Source: Turbatrix aceti
Lineage: Eukaryota; Nematoda; Chromadorea; Rhabditida; Panagrolaimidae
Reading direction: 5' to 3'
Assembly: GCA_963969345.1 (NCBI GenBank)
Contig: OZ017766.1
Location: forward strand, 4,278,001 to 4,342,000
DNA length: 64,000 nt
Shown one piece after another: positions 38,425 to 49,904 of the stretch (positions within the stretch are counted from its first letter, which is position 1; each line of letters opens with the position of its first letter). Under the pieces are notes generated by a model that was not told the DNA's origin, ran no database searches, and saw nothing but the letters and a program-made list of their open reading frames with translations. The position numbers and the translations under genes were made by a program.

Positions 38425-38855
38425 AACCGAATGACTGTTTTATTACGTTCTAATGACGCTTATAAATAATATGGTGTCGAGGTCGACCACGCCTCAAGGC
38501 CCAAATTATTTCGAACTTCATATCGATACAGTCATGGCTGCATATTCTATTTACCATTTTGTATGTAACGTATATCGAAGTAATTCACCTGATTTATTTC
38601 GAATCAGTTAAAAAACCATTCGAAACACTCGATCGATCGTACTAGTACTCTAAAAAATCCGCCGAAGAATAAAAAAAAGCCAAGTTGACACCTTCAATGC
38701 GCACGCGGTGTCCTGAGTGGAATTTAGCTAATGGAAAAGAACGCGCACGGATTTGGATCCAGTCGAGTCCGTTGTTTCTCTCCGCTTTGTTTCGCTTTTT
38801 GCGTACTCTGCTCGTCATTGCGTATTTAGGATTATTTTGCAGGTAACGCTTTAAC
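38425..38855. promoter_or_regulatory. Divergent promoter region before the SMARCD gene
   Basis: The starts of the small minus-strand gene and SMARCD are about 430 bases apart. A TTTTGCAG acceptor-like site ends at 38842, 14 bases before the SMARCD ATG, a likely trans-splice acceptor. The call rests on gene arrangement and that site. Confidence 0.4.
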
Positions 38856-40413
38856 ATGCGACAAAGCGTGCCTCTACCCATGCAGTTGACTGCCCAAACG
38901 CCCCAGCAGAATCGATTTGGCGGCCCGGTCTCGTCACACATGACTCCCGGCATGAAACGGCCTGGTCCGCAGCTGCCTCCTCCTCCTGGCTTCGGCGCTA
39001 TGCCCAACCCGCGGAATCCAGCACGTGCGAAGAGACGACGAGTACTCGACCGTTCTATCATGAACGAGGTGTGTTTTTTTGTCGTTTTTATGTCCTGTTT
39101 ACGTTTACGTTTGTTTTTTTTCAGATCTCACAGTCGTTCCCCGAAGGCAAATCGTATCTCGATCTCATTGCCATCGAGCAGCACTTGGACGCTCTGTTGG
39201 TCCGGAAGCGGGTCATGTTCCAGGAAGCCCTGAAGAGGCCTGTCAAGCTGAAGAAGAAGCTCCGCATCTACATTTCGCACGTATTCAACCCTGGTCGTGA
39301 GCCTGATGTGAGTTCAGAGAGGTCTTCATTGGAGATTGCCAAGTCATCGTCGACATTGCAGCGTGATCACGATTCTACGGCGGTGCCGACGTGGGAACTG
39401 CGGGTGGAGGGCCGCATGGTCGAGGACTGCCCGCCGAACCAGTACGACATCCCGCCTTCCCAGGTGCCGGGTAACCAACCGCTTCCCGCAACTCGGTGCA
39501 AGCGAAAGTTTTCGTCGTTTTTCAAGAGCCTGATCATCGAACTCGACAAGAACGTCTACGGCCCGGACAACCATCTCGTAGAATGGCATCGCGGTCCGAA
39601 CACTGCCGAGACGGACGGCTTCCAGGTGAAGCGTCCAGGTGATCAGGATGTCAACTGCAATATCCTGCTCATGCTCGACTACCAGCCGATGAAGTACAAA
39701 CTCCATCCGCGGCTCGCAAAGTTGCTCGGCGTCGCGGTCGACAGCCGACCCCACGTCATCGAGCTCCTCTGGCAGTACATCCGTGCCCACAAGCTGCAGG
39801 ACGTCAACGACCGGGATTTCATCAACTGCGATTACATGCTCGAGCAGATCTTCAGCACGAAGAAGATGCGCTTCATCGAAATTCCCTCGCGTGTCGTCGG
39901 ACTGCTCTCGCCTCCCGAGCCCATCGTCCTCAACCACACGATTCGTCGCACCGACAGCGACAAGCCCGTTACCGCGTGCTACGATATCGACGTCGAGCTC
40001 GACGATCCGACCAAGGCTGCGATATCCGGCTTCCTCCAGGGCATGAACAACAATCACGACATCAACGTCCTCGACAACAAACTCTACGATCTCTGCGACC
40101 AGGTCACGGAGTGGAAGAGCCGAGTCGACTTTTTCAAACGCTTCGCTGATAATCCCCTGGATATGCTGCAGAACTGGCTAAAGTCCCAAGAAAACGAATT
40201 ACACGTGAGTTTTTCACAAAATAAAAAGTGACCGTAATTACACATTTTTGCTTTTTTTAGGTAATGAAGAGCGAATCTGACGTCGAAAACGAGCGTCGCG
40301 TCGAGACCTACCTCACACCGAACATCACCGAAGGCGTCTTCCGGTACTTCTACAACCGTATCCAGATACGCAGAAAGGAACTCGAATTGGGCGTCATGGC
40401 CCGACCTTATTGA
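38856..40413 (+). CDS. swsn-2.2: SWI/SNF subunit SMARCD/BAF60 with SWIB domain, 463 aa
   Basis: Four exons, 38856-39068, 39125-39307, 39362-40204 and 40261-40413, phases consistent. BAF60 proteins link the SWI/SNF (BAF) remodeller to transcription factors in the nucleus. A Pro/Gly-rich N-terminus with KRPGPQLPPPPG and a basic RAKRRRVLDR precedes the family core (SFPEGKSYLDLIAIEQHLDALLVRK, then LRIYISHVFNPG and WELRVEGRMVED). The SWIB domain is at about residues 239-315 (YQPMKYKLHPRLAKLLGV ... FSTKKMRFIEIPSRV). The conserved C-terminal helical region runs through ADNPLDMLQNWL to the end. Intron 2 is 54 bases, in frame and free of stops, so retention would add 18 residues. Nematodes can have two paralogues (swsn-2.1 and swsn-2.2/ham-3); which one this is was not determined, so the symbol is provisional. 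Confidence 0.95.
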
Positions 40414-40703
40414 TGGATGAATGATTGTCGAAGAGAGAATTTCAATCTCCCAGCATTTTTTTAATTATTTGAATTGTTTGTACGTTTTTCATTTTGTGTC
40501 ACTTTTTTATTTGTTTTATGTAAATCGTGGTATTTATTAATTGGAGAGGGTTGGAAAAAGGCGAACGATCGTCGAGTTCAAAAATTAGTACAGGCGAAAA
40601 ACGGGGATCACTCTGTGTCCGTAATGTTCCCCAAAAAGCATTGTTCTCATTTTCGTCGGTTTCCTAGCATTTTGCCTCGTTTCGCGTTGATTTTGGCAAC
40701 AAA

Positions 40704-42324
40704 ATGCGCTACGAACTCTGTTCTCTGTGCCACAAGGCGGTAGGTAGCTTGCTGATCGCTCGCAGCATCGAAGTTGGCGCCATAGAATCCTTCGAGGATC
40801 CCTGCGTCGAGTGTTCCCTCTGCTGGGGCATGTGCTCGAATGCGTTCCTCGACCAGCTCGTCGAAGCCGCCGAGGCCGCGTTCCGGTCCTCCGGCCATGA
40901 TGGCTCGACCTTCGTCCTGGCGTTCAACGTCCCTGTTGCGCAGCACCTGCGATGCCTCATCGCCGAGAAGGCCATTGGCAACTACTGGGACAAGCAGTCC
41001 ATGTCGCCCAAAGAACGCGCCAGCTTTGTCCTCATGGAACGCTTTCGCCAGGTGAGTCATTTTTTTATTAAACTGACAAAGTTTCGACGATTCGGGTTCA
41101 TTCTTTCAGCGAACGAATTTGAGACCCAGTCTGGCTTCCGATCTGCTGCTCACCGTGAATCTCACGAATGACGAGTTCGATACGAAGGACATCAACTTTT
41201 TCACCGCGCGTCATCCGCGACTTTTTATCCAGCCGAGGAGCAGGAAACGCCATTGGCACGAGAACAGCGCTCCCCCGACCTCGCAGTATACCAAGGGAAG
41301 CGTCCAGAAGATGGTTAACGCTCTGTCGATTGAACAATTGAGGTAAATGTTTTTTTAAGGTCAAAGCGATATAAAAACGATTGTTTTAGGTATTTTACGG
41401 TCCGAGTCCCAACGACCCCGCTTCAAACATCGGTTGCGATTCATCGAGAAGACGTCTACATCGCGGGCCGATACAACAAATATTCTCGCGGACTGCCACA
41501 ATCGCCTTGGGCGCCATCCAGATCGACGGCAAAGATTCCTGGAAACAGCGTCAGCGAGAAGATCTGCGATCCGGCACGCTCGATGTTCCAGGCTGAGAAA
41601 TATCGTTTTATCGCTTCCGGGCGAGAGGATATCAACGTTCGGATGCTGGGCACGGGCAGGCCGTTTGCCGTGGCCCTCGTGAACGCCAAGAAGTGGGGTG
41701 TCATCGCTGAGGGAGGCGAGAAGCGGATCGCAGCCCTCGAAGAACTTCGGCGTCGAATGAACGCGACCTGGCGACATTCACGTTAGCGAACTCAGCGTTG
41801 TAAACGTGAATGATCTCAAGAAAATCAAACAAGGACAGGACGGTGCGTTTTTTTGTGTTTTTGCCTATTTTGAGAGTTACGGTAACTATTTTCAGAAAAA
41901 CGGAAACGATACACCTGCCTGTGCTACTCGTGGATCCCTCTGACTTCCGAGCACGTGACGAAGTTCGCCGAGTCGCTGCCCGTGAAGTTGGACCAGGAAA
42001 CGCCTGTCCGGGTGCTCAAACGACGCGCGAACAAGTGCCGGAAGAGGATGATTCACTCGGGCAACATCCGCCTCATCAACGATAATTATTTCCTTCTTCA
42101 GTGGGTTTTTCGATTTTTAGACTGTTTTACGGTTCAATTTTTTTTGCAGAATCGAGACACAAGCCGGGACTTACGTCAAGGAATTCGTGACGAGTGATTT
42201 CGGAAGAACCGATCCAAACGTAGGCCAGCTTATGGGCCTTCCTCCGGGATACGAGGTGGCCATCCTCGAGCTGGACGTCGATGGCGTGGATCTCGAGTGG
42301 CCGCCGACGCACACAACCACCTGA
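40704..42324 (+). CDS. PUS10: PUS10 pseudouridine synthase, with an apparent one-base frameshift
   Basis: Five exons: 40704-41051, 41110-41342, 41390-41842, 41896-42100 and 42150-42324. PUS10 makes pseudouridine at tRNA positions 54/55 and has reported roles in small-RNA processing. The N-terminal zinc-binding module is visible (CSLCHKAVG ... CVECSLCWGMC). The catalytic domain has GRYNKYSRGLPQSPW and GREDINVRMLGTGRPF, which contains the catalytic Asp. The C-terminal half has VKLDQETPVRVLKRRANK, then FLLQIETQAGTYVKEFVTSDFGRTDPNVGQL, ending DVDGVDLEWPP. In exon 3 the frame runs into a stop at 41784 (...MNATWRHSR). The conserved continuation DIHVSELSVVNV is one base out of phase from about 41764-41773; ignoring one base (for example the T in ACCTGG) restores it and makes all downstream phases fit. 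This is either a sequence error or a real lesion. Confidence 0.93.
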
Positions 42325-42498
42325 CTGCCTTTTTTTCGAACTTTTACATGTTCTGAGCATTCGTTGTTGATTTTGAACAAAATTTGTCGTGGACTGTTGC
42401 GTCGGAGGTGTTTTTCCAAGTTCTAGTCTTGTCTTCGTACCGGAAGGTTGAAAGTTGAGTGACCGCGCCAAACAGGCATCTGAGAATTGCAGCGCGCA

Positions 42499-45400
42499 AT
42501 GACTGCCACCGTGCTCATGGTAGCGGAGAAGCCGATTCTCGCAGAGTCGATTGCCAAGCTCCTGAGCAACCACCAGTGCCGGTCGCGCAAGTTGCAGGGG
42601 CCGTGCTCCGTGCACGAGTACGAAGACAACTTCCTCGGGAGACCGGCCCGCTTCAAGGTGACTTCGACGTGCGGACACGTGATGAGCGTCGACTTTCCCT
42701 CGAAGTACAACGACTGGGAGCGCACCGACCCCGCGGATCTCTTCAACTGCGAGATCCAGAAGCACGAAGCCTCGCCGGGCATGCACATGGTCAAGTACCT
42801 CGCCTCGCAGGCCGCAGGCGCGGATTATCTCGTGCTCTGGCTCGACTGCGACAAGGAGGGCGAGAATATCTGCTTTGAAGTCATGGACGCTGTCCGGAGT
42901 TCTATGAAACGGGCTCCATCGGGGAAATTCATGGACGTTGTTTTCAGGTGGGTTTTTTGGAAATTGGGGGGATTGACACGGGGTTTGTTTTGCAGAGCGC
43001 GGTTTTCTGCGATCGCGGAACGCGAAATCAAGCAGGCCATGAAGACCCTCGTCAAGCCGAATCTCGACGAATCCCTGTCAGTTGACGCGAGACAGGAACT
43101 GGACCTCCGGGTCGGCTGCGCGTTTACCCGCTTCCAGACCAGGTATTTTCGTGTACGTTTTTTTTAACTGAAAAAAAAACAATCGCAGGGCTTTGATTTC
43201 TTCGATTTCAGGGCAAATACGGTGATCTCGACTCCGCGTGCATATCTTTCGGCCCCTGCCAGACGCCGACACTCGCCTTCTGCGTCAAGAGACACGACCA
43301 GATCGTTCAGTTCACGCCGGAGCCATACTGGGTGCTCTCGGTATCGATGGACGTGCCGAGATCGACGCAACCCGTAAAATTGGATTGGAACCAGGAACGC
43401 ATCTTCGACCGCGACGTCGCTACCATTTTCCTCAACCGCGTGAAGGCGTGCAACGGCGTTAAGTTGCTCTCGATGACGAAGAAGGAAAACCGGAAGGAGA
43501 GGCCTGCTGCGCTGAACACGGTCGAGATGCTCCGGGTCGCGTCTTCGTCCCTCGGCATGGGCCCGGCGACGACGATGCACGTCGCGGAGAATCTGTACAC
43601 CCACGGATACATCAGTTACCCCAGGACAGAAACAACTGCGTATCCGTCGTCTTTTGACTTTTATGGGATCCTGAAAAAGTTGGCAGGTAAACTTTTTTTA
43701 ATTTTTTGTTTTTGAATAAAAAATTTATTATTGATAAAAAAATCCTATATTTTTTTTAAATAAAAAAACCCTGTTTTCAAAAAATTCTATTTTTCAATCA
43801 AAAAAATATTTGTCCTTTGAAATGTGCAAAATACGAATGAGCAAACTTTTTAGCATGCCAAAGGTTCCGTGAACTCGCACAGGCCGTCCTCAACGAGGAT
43901 ATTGTTCGTCCCAAAGGCGGAGATGACAAAGGCGATCACCCTCCGATCACGCCTATGCGCGCGGACGACGGCGGACTCTCCGGCGACGGCGCTCGTCTCT
44001 ACCAGTACGTCGTGCAACACTTCCTGGCCACCGTGATGCGGCCCTGCAAGTACGAGACGTCGACATTCAAGTTCGAGGCGGGTACCGAGGGCTTCACGCT
44101 GCAGACGCGTAAAGTGCTCGATCCAGGTTTCACGCGAGCGATGACGTGGCAGGCCGTGGCGGAAAACGAGTCATTTTCGAGCCTCGAACCGGGCAAGACG
44201 TATCCCATCGTAAAAACGGAACTCCTGGAACGAAAGACGTCGCCGCCTGATTACCTCACTGAATCCGAGCTGATCTCGCTCATGGAGAAGTACGGCATCG
44301 GCACCGACGCCTCCATCTCTGTTCACATCAACAACATTGCCCAGCGCAACTATGTGACCGTTGAATCGGGAAGAAGACTCGTACCGACAAAGTTGGGCGT
44401 CGCACTCATCCGCGGATACCAGCACATTGACCCGGAACTCATCCTGCCCACGATGCGCTCTGAGGTCGAGGCACAGCTCACCCTCATCGCCAAGGGCCAG
44501 GTCAGGTTTGAACTCGTCCGAAACCACACGCTGGACATGTTCAAGCGCAAGTTCAAGTATTTTGTCGAAAACGTCGTTCAGGTAGGCCGGAAAAACAGGG
44601 ATGGGGTGAAAACTCGATTTTTTGGGCTCATTTTGTTCGTTTTATCTGTTCGAAAAATTTTGAAATGTTCATGCATGAAAAATACGGTAACGATGGATTT
44701 TTAGGTGGACAACCTCTTTGAAGACCTTTTCACGCGTCTCACGGACTCCGGACAGCCATTCAGCAGGTGCGGCAAGTGCAACCGCTTCATGCGACTCGTC
44801 CAGACCCGGCCACAACGACTGTACTGCCCGACGTGCCAGGAGACGCTCGGTCTGCCCGCCGGCCGGGATGGCAACGTCCGGCTCTACGGCGAGAACAAAT
44901 GCCCCCTGGATTCCTTTGACCTGCTCTACTGGGCGTCAGCGGGCGGCAAACTCGCGGATTCGTGGGCCTTCTGCCCGTACTGCTTCAACAATCCTCCCTT
45001 CGAGGACATGCCCAAGGGCTCCGGGTGCAACACGTGCACCCACCCGACGTGTCCCTTCGGAGCCGCGAGGCAGTCTCTGTGCATCTGCCTCAACGAGTGC
45101 AGCCAGGGCTCCGGCAGCCTCGTCCTCGATCCGCAGTCCGGGCCGAAGTGGCGCTTCGCGTGCAACAGGTGTCCCTCGGTCGTGACTGTCTTCGAAGGCG
45201 CCAACAAGCTCCGTGTGCTTGAGAGGGAGTGTGCGACGTGCGGTGCCAGCCGACTCTCCGTGGAATACACGAACGCGGTGAGTCGCTTTCTTTTTTTTTT
45301 GCGTGGAGAAAAAAAACGTATATGTAATATATTTTTTGCAGGACAAATCAAAACTTCCCGATGGAAAGACGAAATTCGTAGGCTGCGTGTTCTGCGACAA

Positions 45401-45545
45401 GGAAGCCGCGGGCGAGAGCAACGTCAATCTCAACCACGCGTATATGAGCCAGGACGTGCAGCGCATCACGTCGACACGCGGCGGCCGTGGTGGACGTGGA
45501 CGTGGACGAGGCGGAAGACGGGGCCGCGGGGGCCGGAATTCATAA
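42499..45545 (+). CDS. TOP3B: DNA/RNA topoisomerase III-beta, 861 aa
   Basis: Six exons: 42499-42947, 42996-43152, 43212-43686, 43854-44581, 44705-45277 and 45342-45545, all in phase. The length of 861 residues is essentially the animal TOP3B length. The type IA core starts with the TOPRIM domain (LMVAEKPILAESIAKLL, and WLDCDKEGENICFEV with acidic metal ligands). The active-site Tyr is in GYISYPRTETT, near residue 338. The GYGIGTDAS-type motif follows (MEKYGIGTDASISVHI). The C-terminus has the TOP3B cysteine pairs (CGKC, CPTC, CPYC, CNRC, CATC, CVFC) and ends in an RGG box, the RNA-binding tail that separates beta from alpha. TOP3B with TDRD3 relaxes negatively supercoiled DNA and acts on mRNA. 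It starts 174 bases after the PUS10 stop, with an acceptor-like TTGCAG 8 bases before the ATG, which fits downstream membership in an operon. Confidence 0.97.
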
Positions 45546-46635
45546 ACCCCATAAATTTTTCCAAATAAATCTCGTTTTCGTTTTTTCTCTGTTCATTGAA
45601 ACAAACCGCAAATTTGAGAATGGAGATGTCAAATCATCAACAAAAAAAACAAAACGTAAAAATTTACAGCGAATCATCTGGAGAAATGAGAAGAGGAGGA
45701 GTTGAACTTTGAAGGAGGAAGGAGACCTGTCACGTTATTATCTCCCAGTGAACACAAAGCAAAATAAAAAATAAACAACCTAGAACGACATGAATGGCAG
45801 CGATCTGGTTTTTTTCCAAAAAAAAAATGTAATAACGAGGGCCGAGGGGGGAGGGCGCGACTCGTGGCCGGCACGACCGATTGCACGAGTCTGGATTGGC
45901 CGGTCGGCGGGCACGCGAGCGGCCATGCTACACGAGAGAGATAGAGGGACGGAGGCGGTCAGCCCAGAGGCCTGCGCGGCTGCGAAACAGAAAATCGCTT
46001 CGGGACACGACGGGAATCCACAATGCCGGCAGCAGCGTCGACTGCGCGAGTTTGCTGACTCTGGAAAGAAAGAAAACTCGCATGCAACGGTGCTCCCGGC
46101 ACTCTGGATCACCCGCCATCCGCCGCGAGCGAGATTCGTCACGCACGCACGCGGAAGCTTCGGATGAGGAGCGGGGGCTGACACGTGGGGTCTCAGGAGC
46201 TGCGAGCGGATCGCCTCGCTGAGCGGATGCCAGGACGGCTTCCGGAACCAAGAAAGACGTCGAGTAGCGAGATGGAGAATTTTTTGAGTGATCGCAATGC
46301 GCTGCATCTTGACCGATACGGGGACGGCGGGGGTGGGGGGACTTGTCACAATGTACAACAACGAAGAGGGAGGGTCAGGCGGTAACCGAGTGAGTCGCGG
46401 GCTACTTATTGCACGGGGAGGCGGCGGGCAGCGCCTGGAGGACATCGGGGGTTGAAAGACGACGGGAGCGGAATGGAGACGTCGATGTGTGAAGGATGTG
46501 TGTGTGGCAGTACACGGAGCAGCAGGGCTCGTCCGGGGCAGGGTGGTTGCTGGTTGCAGGGGGTTTTTTGGGGGGTCGAGAAGCCGAGATCGGTGGCATT
46601 CTGGAGAAGTTGAAAGCTGAAAGACGGAGCTTGCT
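45546..46635. other. Convergent 3' region of TOP3B and lin-42
   Basis: The stops face each other across about 1.1 kb. The sequence is GC-rich with long accidental open frames on both strands (for example minus 45780-46445), but without family features. It probably includes the lin-42 3' untranslated region. Further lin-42 exons here cannot be excluded. Confidence 0.4.
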
Positions 46636-49600
46636 TCACAAGCTGGGTAGCGAGGTGTGGAAGGCCTCGGCGGGCACCGCGTGGTGGTGGTGCGGGAGTT
46701 GGACCTGCTGCAGCGTCATCGCCAGCGCCGCGAGCTGTCGCTGCTCGTGCGCCTGGTGGTGGAGCTGCAGGGCGGCAGCGCGATGCTCGTAGGTCGCCAT
46801 GTTCTGGAGGTGCAGCTGCACGATCTTGACGTACTCCGTCCACGCGGCCTGATCGACCGGCGTGGGCGCGGGGCAGGGCAGCGGGGGCAGAGACCTTCTC
46901 GTCGGAGGCGGCAGCGGCGTCGTAGAAATCGAATGCGTCGCCGGAGGATCGGTTCTGAGTCGGGGCGTCTTGGGGGCCCGGGGCGCATCCGCAGAGGGGT
47001 CTTCGACGGCGATGCGCTTGCCGGTGAGTCGCTTGCGCCAGGTGTCCTTGCACTCGGCCTCCCACTTGCGGTTGTGCTGGCGCAGCACCTCCTGCGTGAG
47101 AGGCACCGGGTTGGGCGGCAGCACGGCAGGCGAGGTGCCGTCGCTGGAGGCCGGGCAGAGGGCCGCGGGGGGCTCGAAGTCGGCAAACTTGCTCTGGCTC
47201 TTCAGAAGACGATGCACGTTCTCGAGGCAATTGATCTGGTTGTACGAGAGCACGAAGCTGCTGCCTTCGATCACTTTGACCTCTGTGCGCTCGTCGCTGG
47301 CCGTCACCAAGCACTGAACAGCGTCGTCGACGAACTGCTTCACCGACGGCTGCGCAGGGGGCACTGTCGAGGCAGCGGCCTGCAGGTGAGGGTGCGCAGT
47401 GACCGGCTTAGACAGCAGGCTGTGGATCGAGGCGTCCAACTCGCGGTAACGGGCCGGTGCGATGATCGCGGAGGGCTCCGGCGTCGAGGGCTCTGACGGG
47501 CAGATGCAGTGCCTGCCGACGACCATTTCGATGGAGCGCGTCCATGGGTTGACGAAGGCCGACCACTCGGAGTCGACCGTGACGACGTGTCCCGCGTGCG
47601 AGACTAGTCGGAGCCCGGGAGTTGACACGACAGAGCCGTTCGTAGAGTGCACTGAAAATGAACCGTAAGAACAATTCCAAGGCCATCAAAGGCACTCACG
47701 TTGCTGATGGGCCTGCTGGACACGTCCGACGTCGTCGACGTGGACGAGCGTGAAGACGGACTTTCCGCTGATCTCACTCGGGAAATGACCCAGCGACGGA
47801 ATAGACCTGAAACAGGATGGGAATGAGCGCAAAACAGGGAAACAGGGCCAGGAGAGAAGCGGATCTCGTTTTAGGGTCATCGTGCCAACCGGCTGCAAAA
47901 GGACGTCGCGTGCACGCACTGGGCAGACACACAATGGCACTGCCCGACGCCGCACGCCCCGCCCCCGGCTGGCACGAGCGGGCGTGCGTCCGCGACAGCG
48001 GTGGTGGTGGCGGTCACCGCTGCGAGGGTCACTGGGTCAGGAGCGCGGGCGCGAAGGAATAACAAATCGAAGAAGACTTACGCTGAATCCAGGTAGATGA
48101 GTGCGCAGGACGCGTTGTGCCGAGTCGTGAAGACGACCGGTGCCGCGGCTGCATCCGGCGAAGCCAGGGAGCCTGCGAGGTGGAGGCAGTTGACCTGGAT
48201 CGTTGCGGTGCACACGGACGGGTTCGAAGCGTCGGGTGTGAAGTCGCAGAGCAGTTCGAAGGGTCGCGTCTCGAGACCGGGATACTTGATGCGCGCGTAC
48301 ATTCGTCGTCTGGCCTGGCCACAGAAGGCGTTGAGCAGGAGCGTCTGGGCGCCCTTGCCCTGCAGCAACTCGAGCAGGTTCACTCCGCGCGGCAGCATAG
48401 CCTCGAAGGCGGGCAGCTCTTCCTGGCACGGACCCGATCTCGTGTCCAGCACGATGCCTTCCGGCAGCTTCAGATGGACCATCCCGTAGAGCCGGGAGCC
48501 CGTCGGCGGCTGCTCGAGCACGACGCTCGGCCCCCCGAGCTTGGAAGAGCCGACGTCCACCGAGCTCGTGGTTGTGCTGCTAGCCGCCGGAGAAGGAGGT
48601 GCGCTCTCATCACTCGTCGGCGATTGCGAAGTCTCTTGGCGCATCTGACCCGGCTGATGCGCCCATACGGAAGTGAGTCCTCGGCGGCGGTGGGCAGTGG
48701 CAGAATTCTTGATCTGAAAAAAGAGCGCCACTTAGTTAGGGTAACGTCATGTACAGCCAGTGGTCAGTCAGTCAAAGTCAGCCCCGGGGGTCGTATAGCC
48801 CGAGGCAAGGAGAGGCGACAGACTCCATTCGGCGCGGTGTGCGTCGTCGAGTGGACAGGGAGAGAGAGAGCGCTTCGCCGCGAGAGGCCCCCGACTGGCA
48901 TTCACAGAGCGCGCTGAGGGAGAACGCGGGAAGGGGGCGGAGCTGAGACGCGATAGACAGGCAGCGCAAGTCGCCACCGGTCAGTGGTCAGCACGAGCCG
49001 GGACGCCGCAGTCGAAACCAAAGACAACGCGAGGCGAGGCGAACAGCCTGACACACACCAGCGAACGAACGAACGAAGCGAACGACACTTGAACGTGTTT
49101 TGTCCTTTTGCGACCGACGTGACCGGGCGAAGAGAGGGTCAGCCGCCGCCTCGGGGGGACCTGTCTGCACGCGACTCGTTTTGACTACCCTCGCACTGCC
49201 CCCCGCGTTCCACTTTTTTTTTCAAGCAAGATGTCCACCCTCGAAGCCAGCCGCCAGAGGGGAGAGAGCGGAGTTCTCTTGTCCGAATGTGGAATTAGAC
49301 GCAAAAAGGCTTAGCAGAGGGGGAGTGACCGCGGGTCGGTGTCGGCTAACTAGCTGTCAGAAAGGCACTCGAGGGAATTACCAGGCTGCACCCGAGGCCA
49401 AAAACTTTATGCGAAACAACTGGGTGCAAGGCTGTGCTGCCTGCGCACTACCCAGGTACGATGGATGTGCGCAGGGTGCAAAGAGCTATTATCCTTCGAC
49501 CCCCGCGCGCGCACTACCAAATACGGTCGTGCCAGATGGCCTACAAAGCAGACCAGCAACGAACGCAAAAGGGCAAGTGAGAGGCATTTTTTGGATAATG

Positions 49601-49904
49601 TCACAATTTTTTTTGAACTAAAGGGCAAGTTTAAGGAGATAATTATGGCTTTTTACGACCCGACCCTTCCCGAAATGCCACCAGGACACCCTCAACGCCC
49701 AATTTGATCGAGACTTACCAGTTGCGCGGCGCGATCGATGGTCTCGACGGTAGAGACGTGGGGCTTGCGAACGCGCAGCTTGTTGCCGCGGCACGGCGAC
49801 TCCGAAGAGCTCGAAGCCGTCTGATCCGGGGACGACGGCAATGACGTGGTGGGGAACGTGACGTCGTACTCGGCAATGACCCGTTTGAGACGCCGAATGC
49901 TCTG
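46636..49904 (-). CDS. lin-42: LIN-42 / PERIOD-family protein, 5' exons not located
   Basis: Four exons were assigned on the minus strand, 49904-49719, 48713-48082, 47806-47700 and 47651-46636, giving 646 residues in continuous phase. The PAS region spans exons 2-4: RLYGMVHLKLPEGIVL, then VFTTRHNASCALIYLD, ISGKSVFTLVHVDDVGRVQQAHQQ and the PERIOD-like DSEWSAFVNPWTRSIEMVVGRHCI. Further on are the two short LIN-42 motifs: a SYQ-type block (SSFVLSYNQINCLENVHRLLKSQS) and an LT-type block (LTQEVLRQHNRKWEAECKDTW), the region bound by casein kinase 1. A Pro-rich and His/Gln-rich tail follows. LIN-42 is the nematode PERIOD homologue that times larval moults and represses heterochronic microRNA transcription in the nucleus. 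No in-frame start was found in the first assigned exon, so one or more 5' exons lie further right. Confidence 0.9.

Noticed and set aside
45780..46445. 221-codon minus-strand frame downstream of lin-42
   Set aside because: Pro/Arg/Ser-rich chance frame in GC-rich sequence. No acceptor joins it to the lin-42 frame, which already ends at a stop at 46636.
46657..47496. Plus-strand open frame of 279 codons opposite lin-42
   Set aside because: Shadow of the lin-42 exon that carries the SYQ and LT motifs. Its content is low-complexity Arg/Gly.
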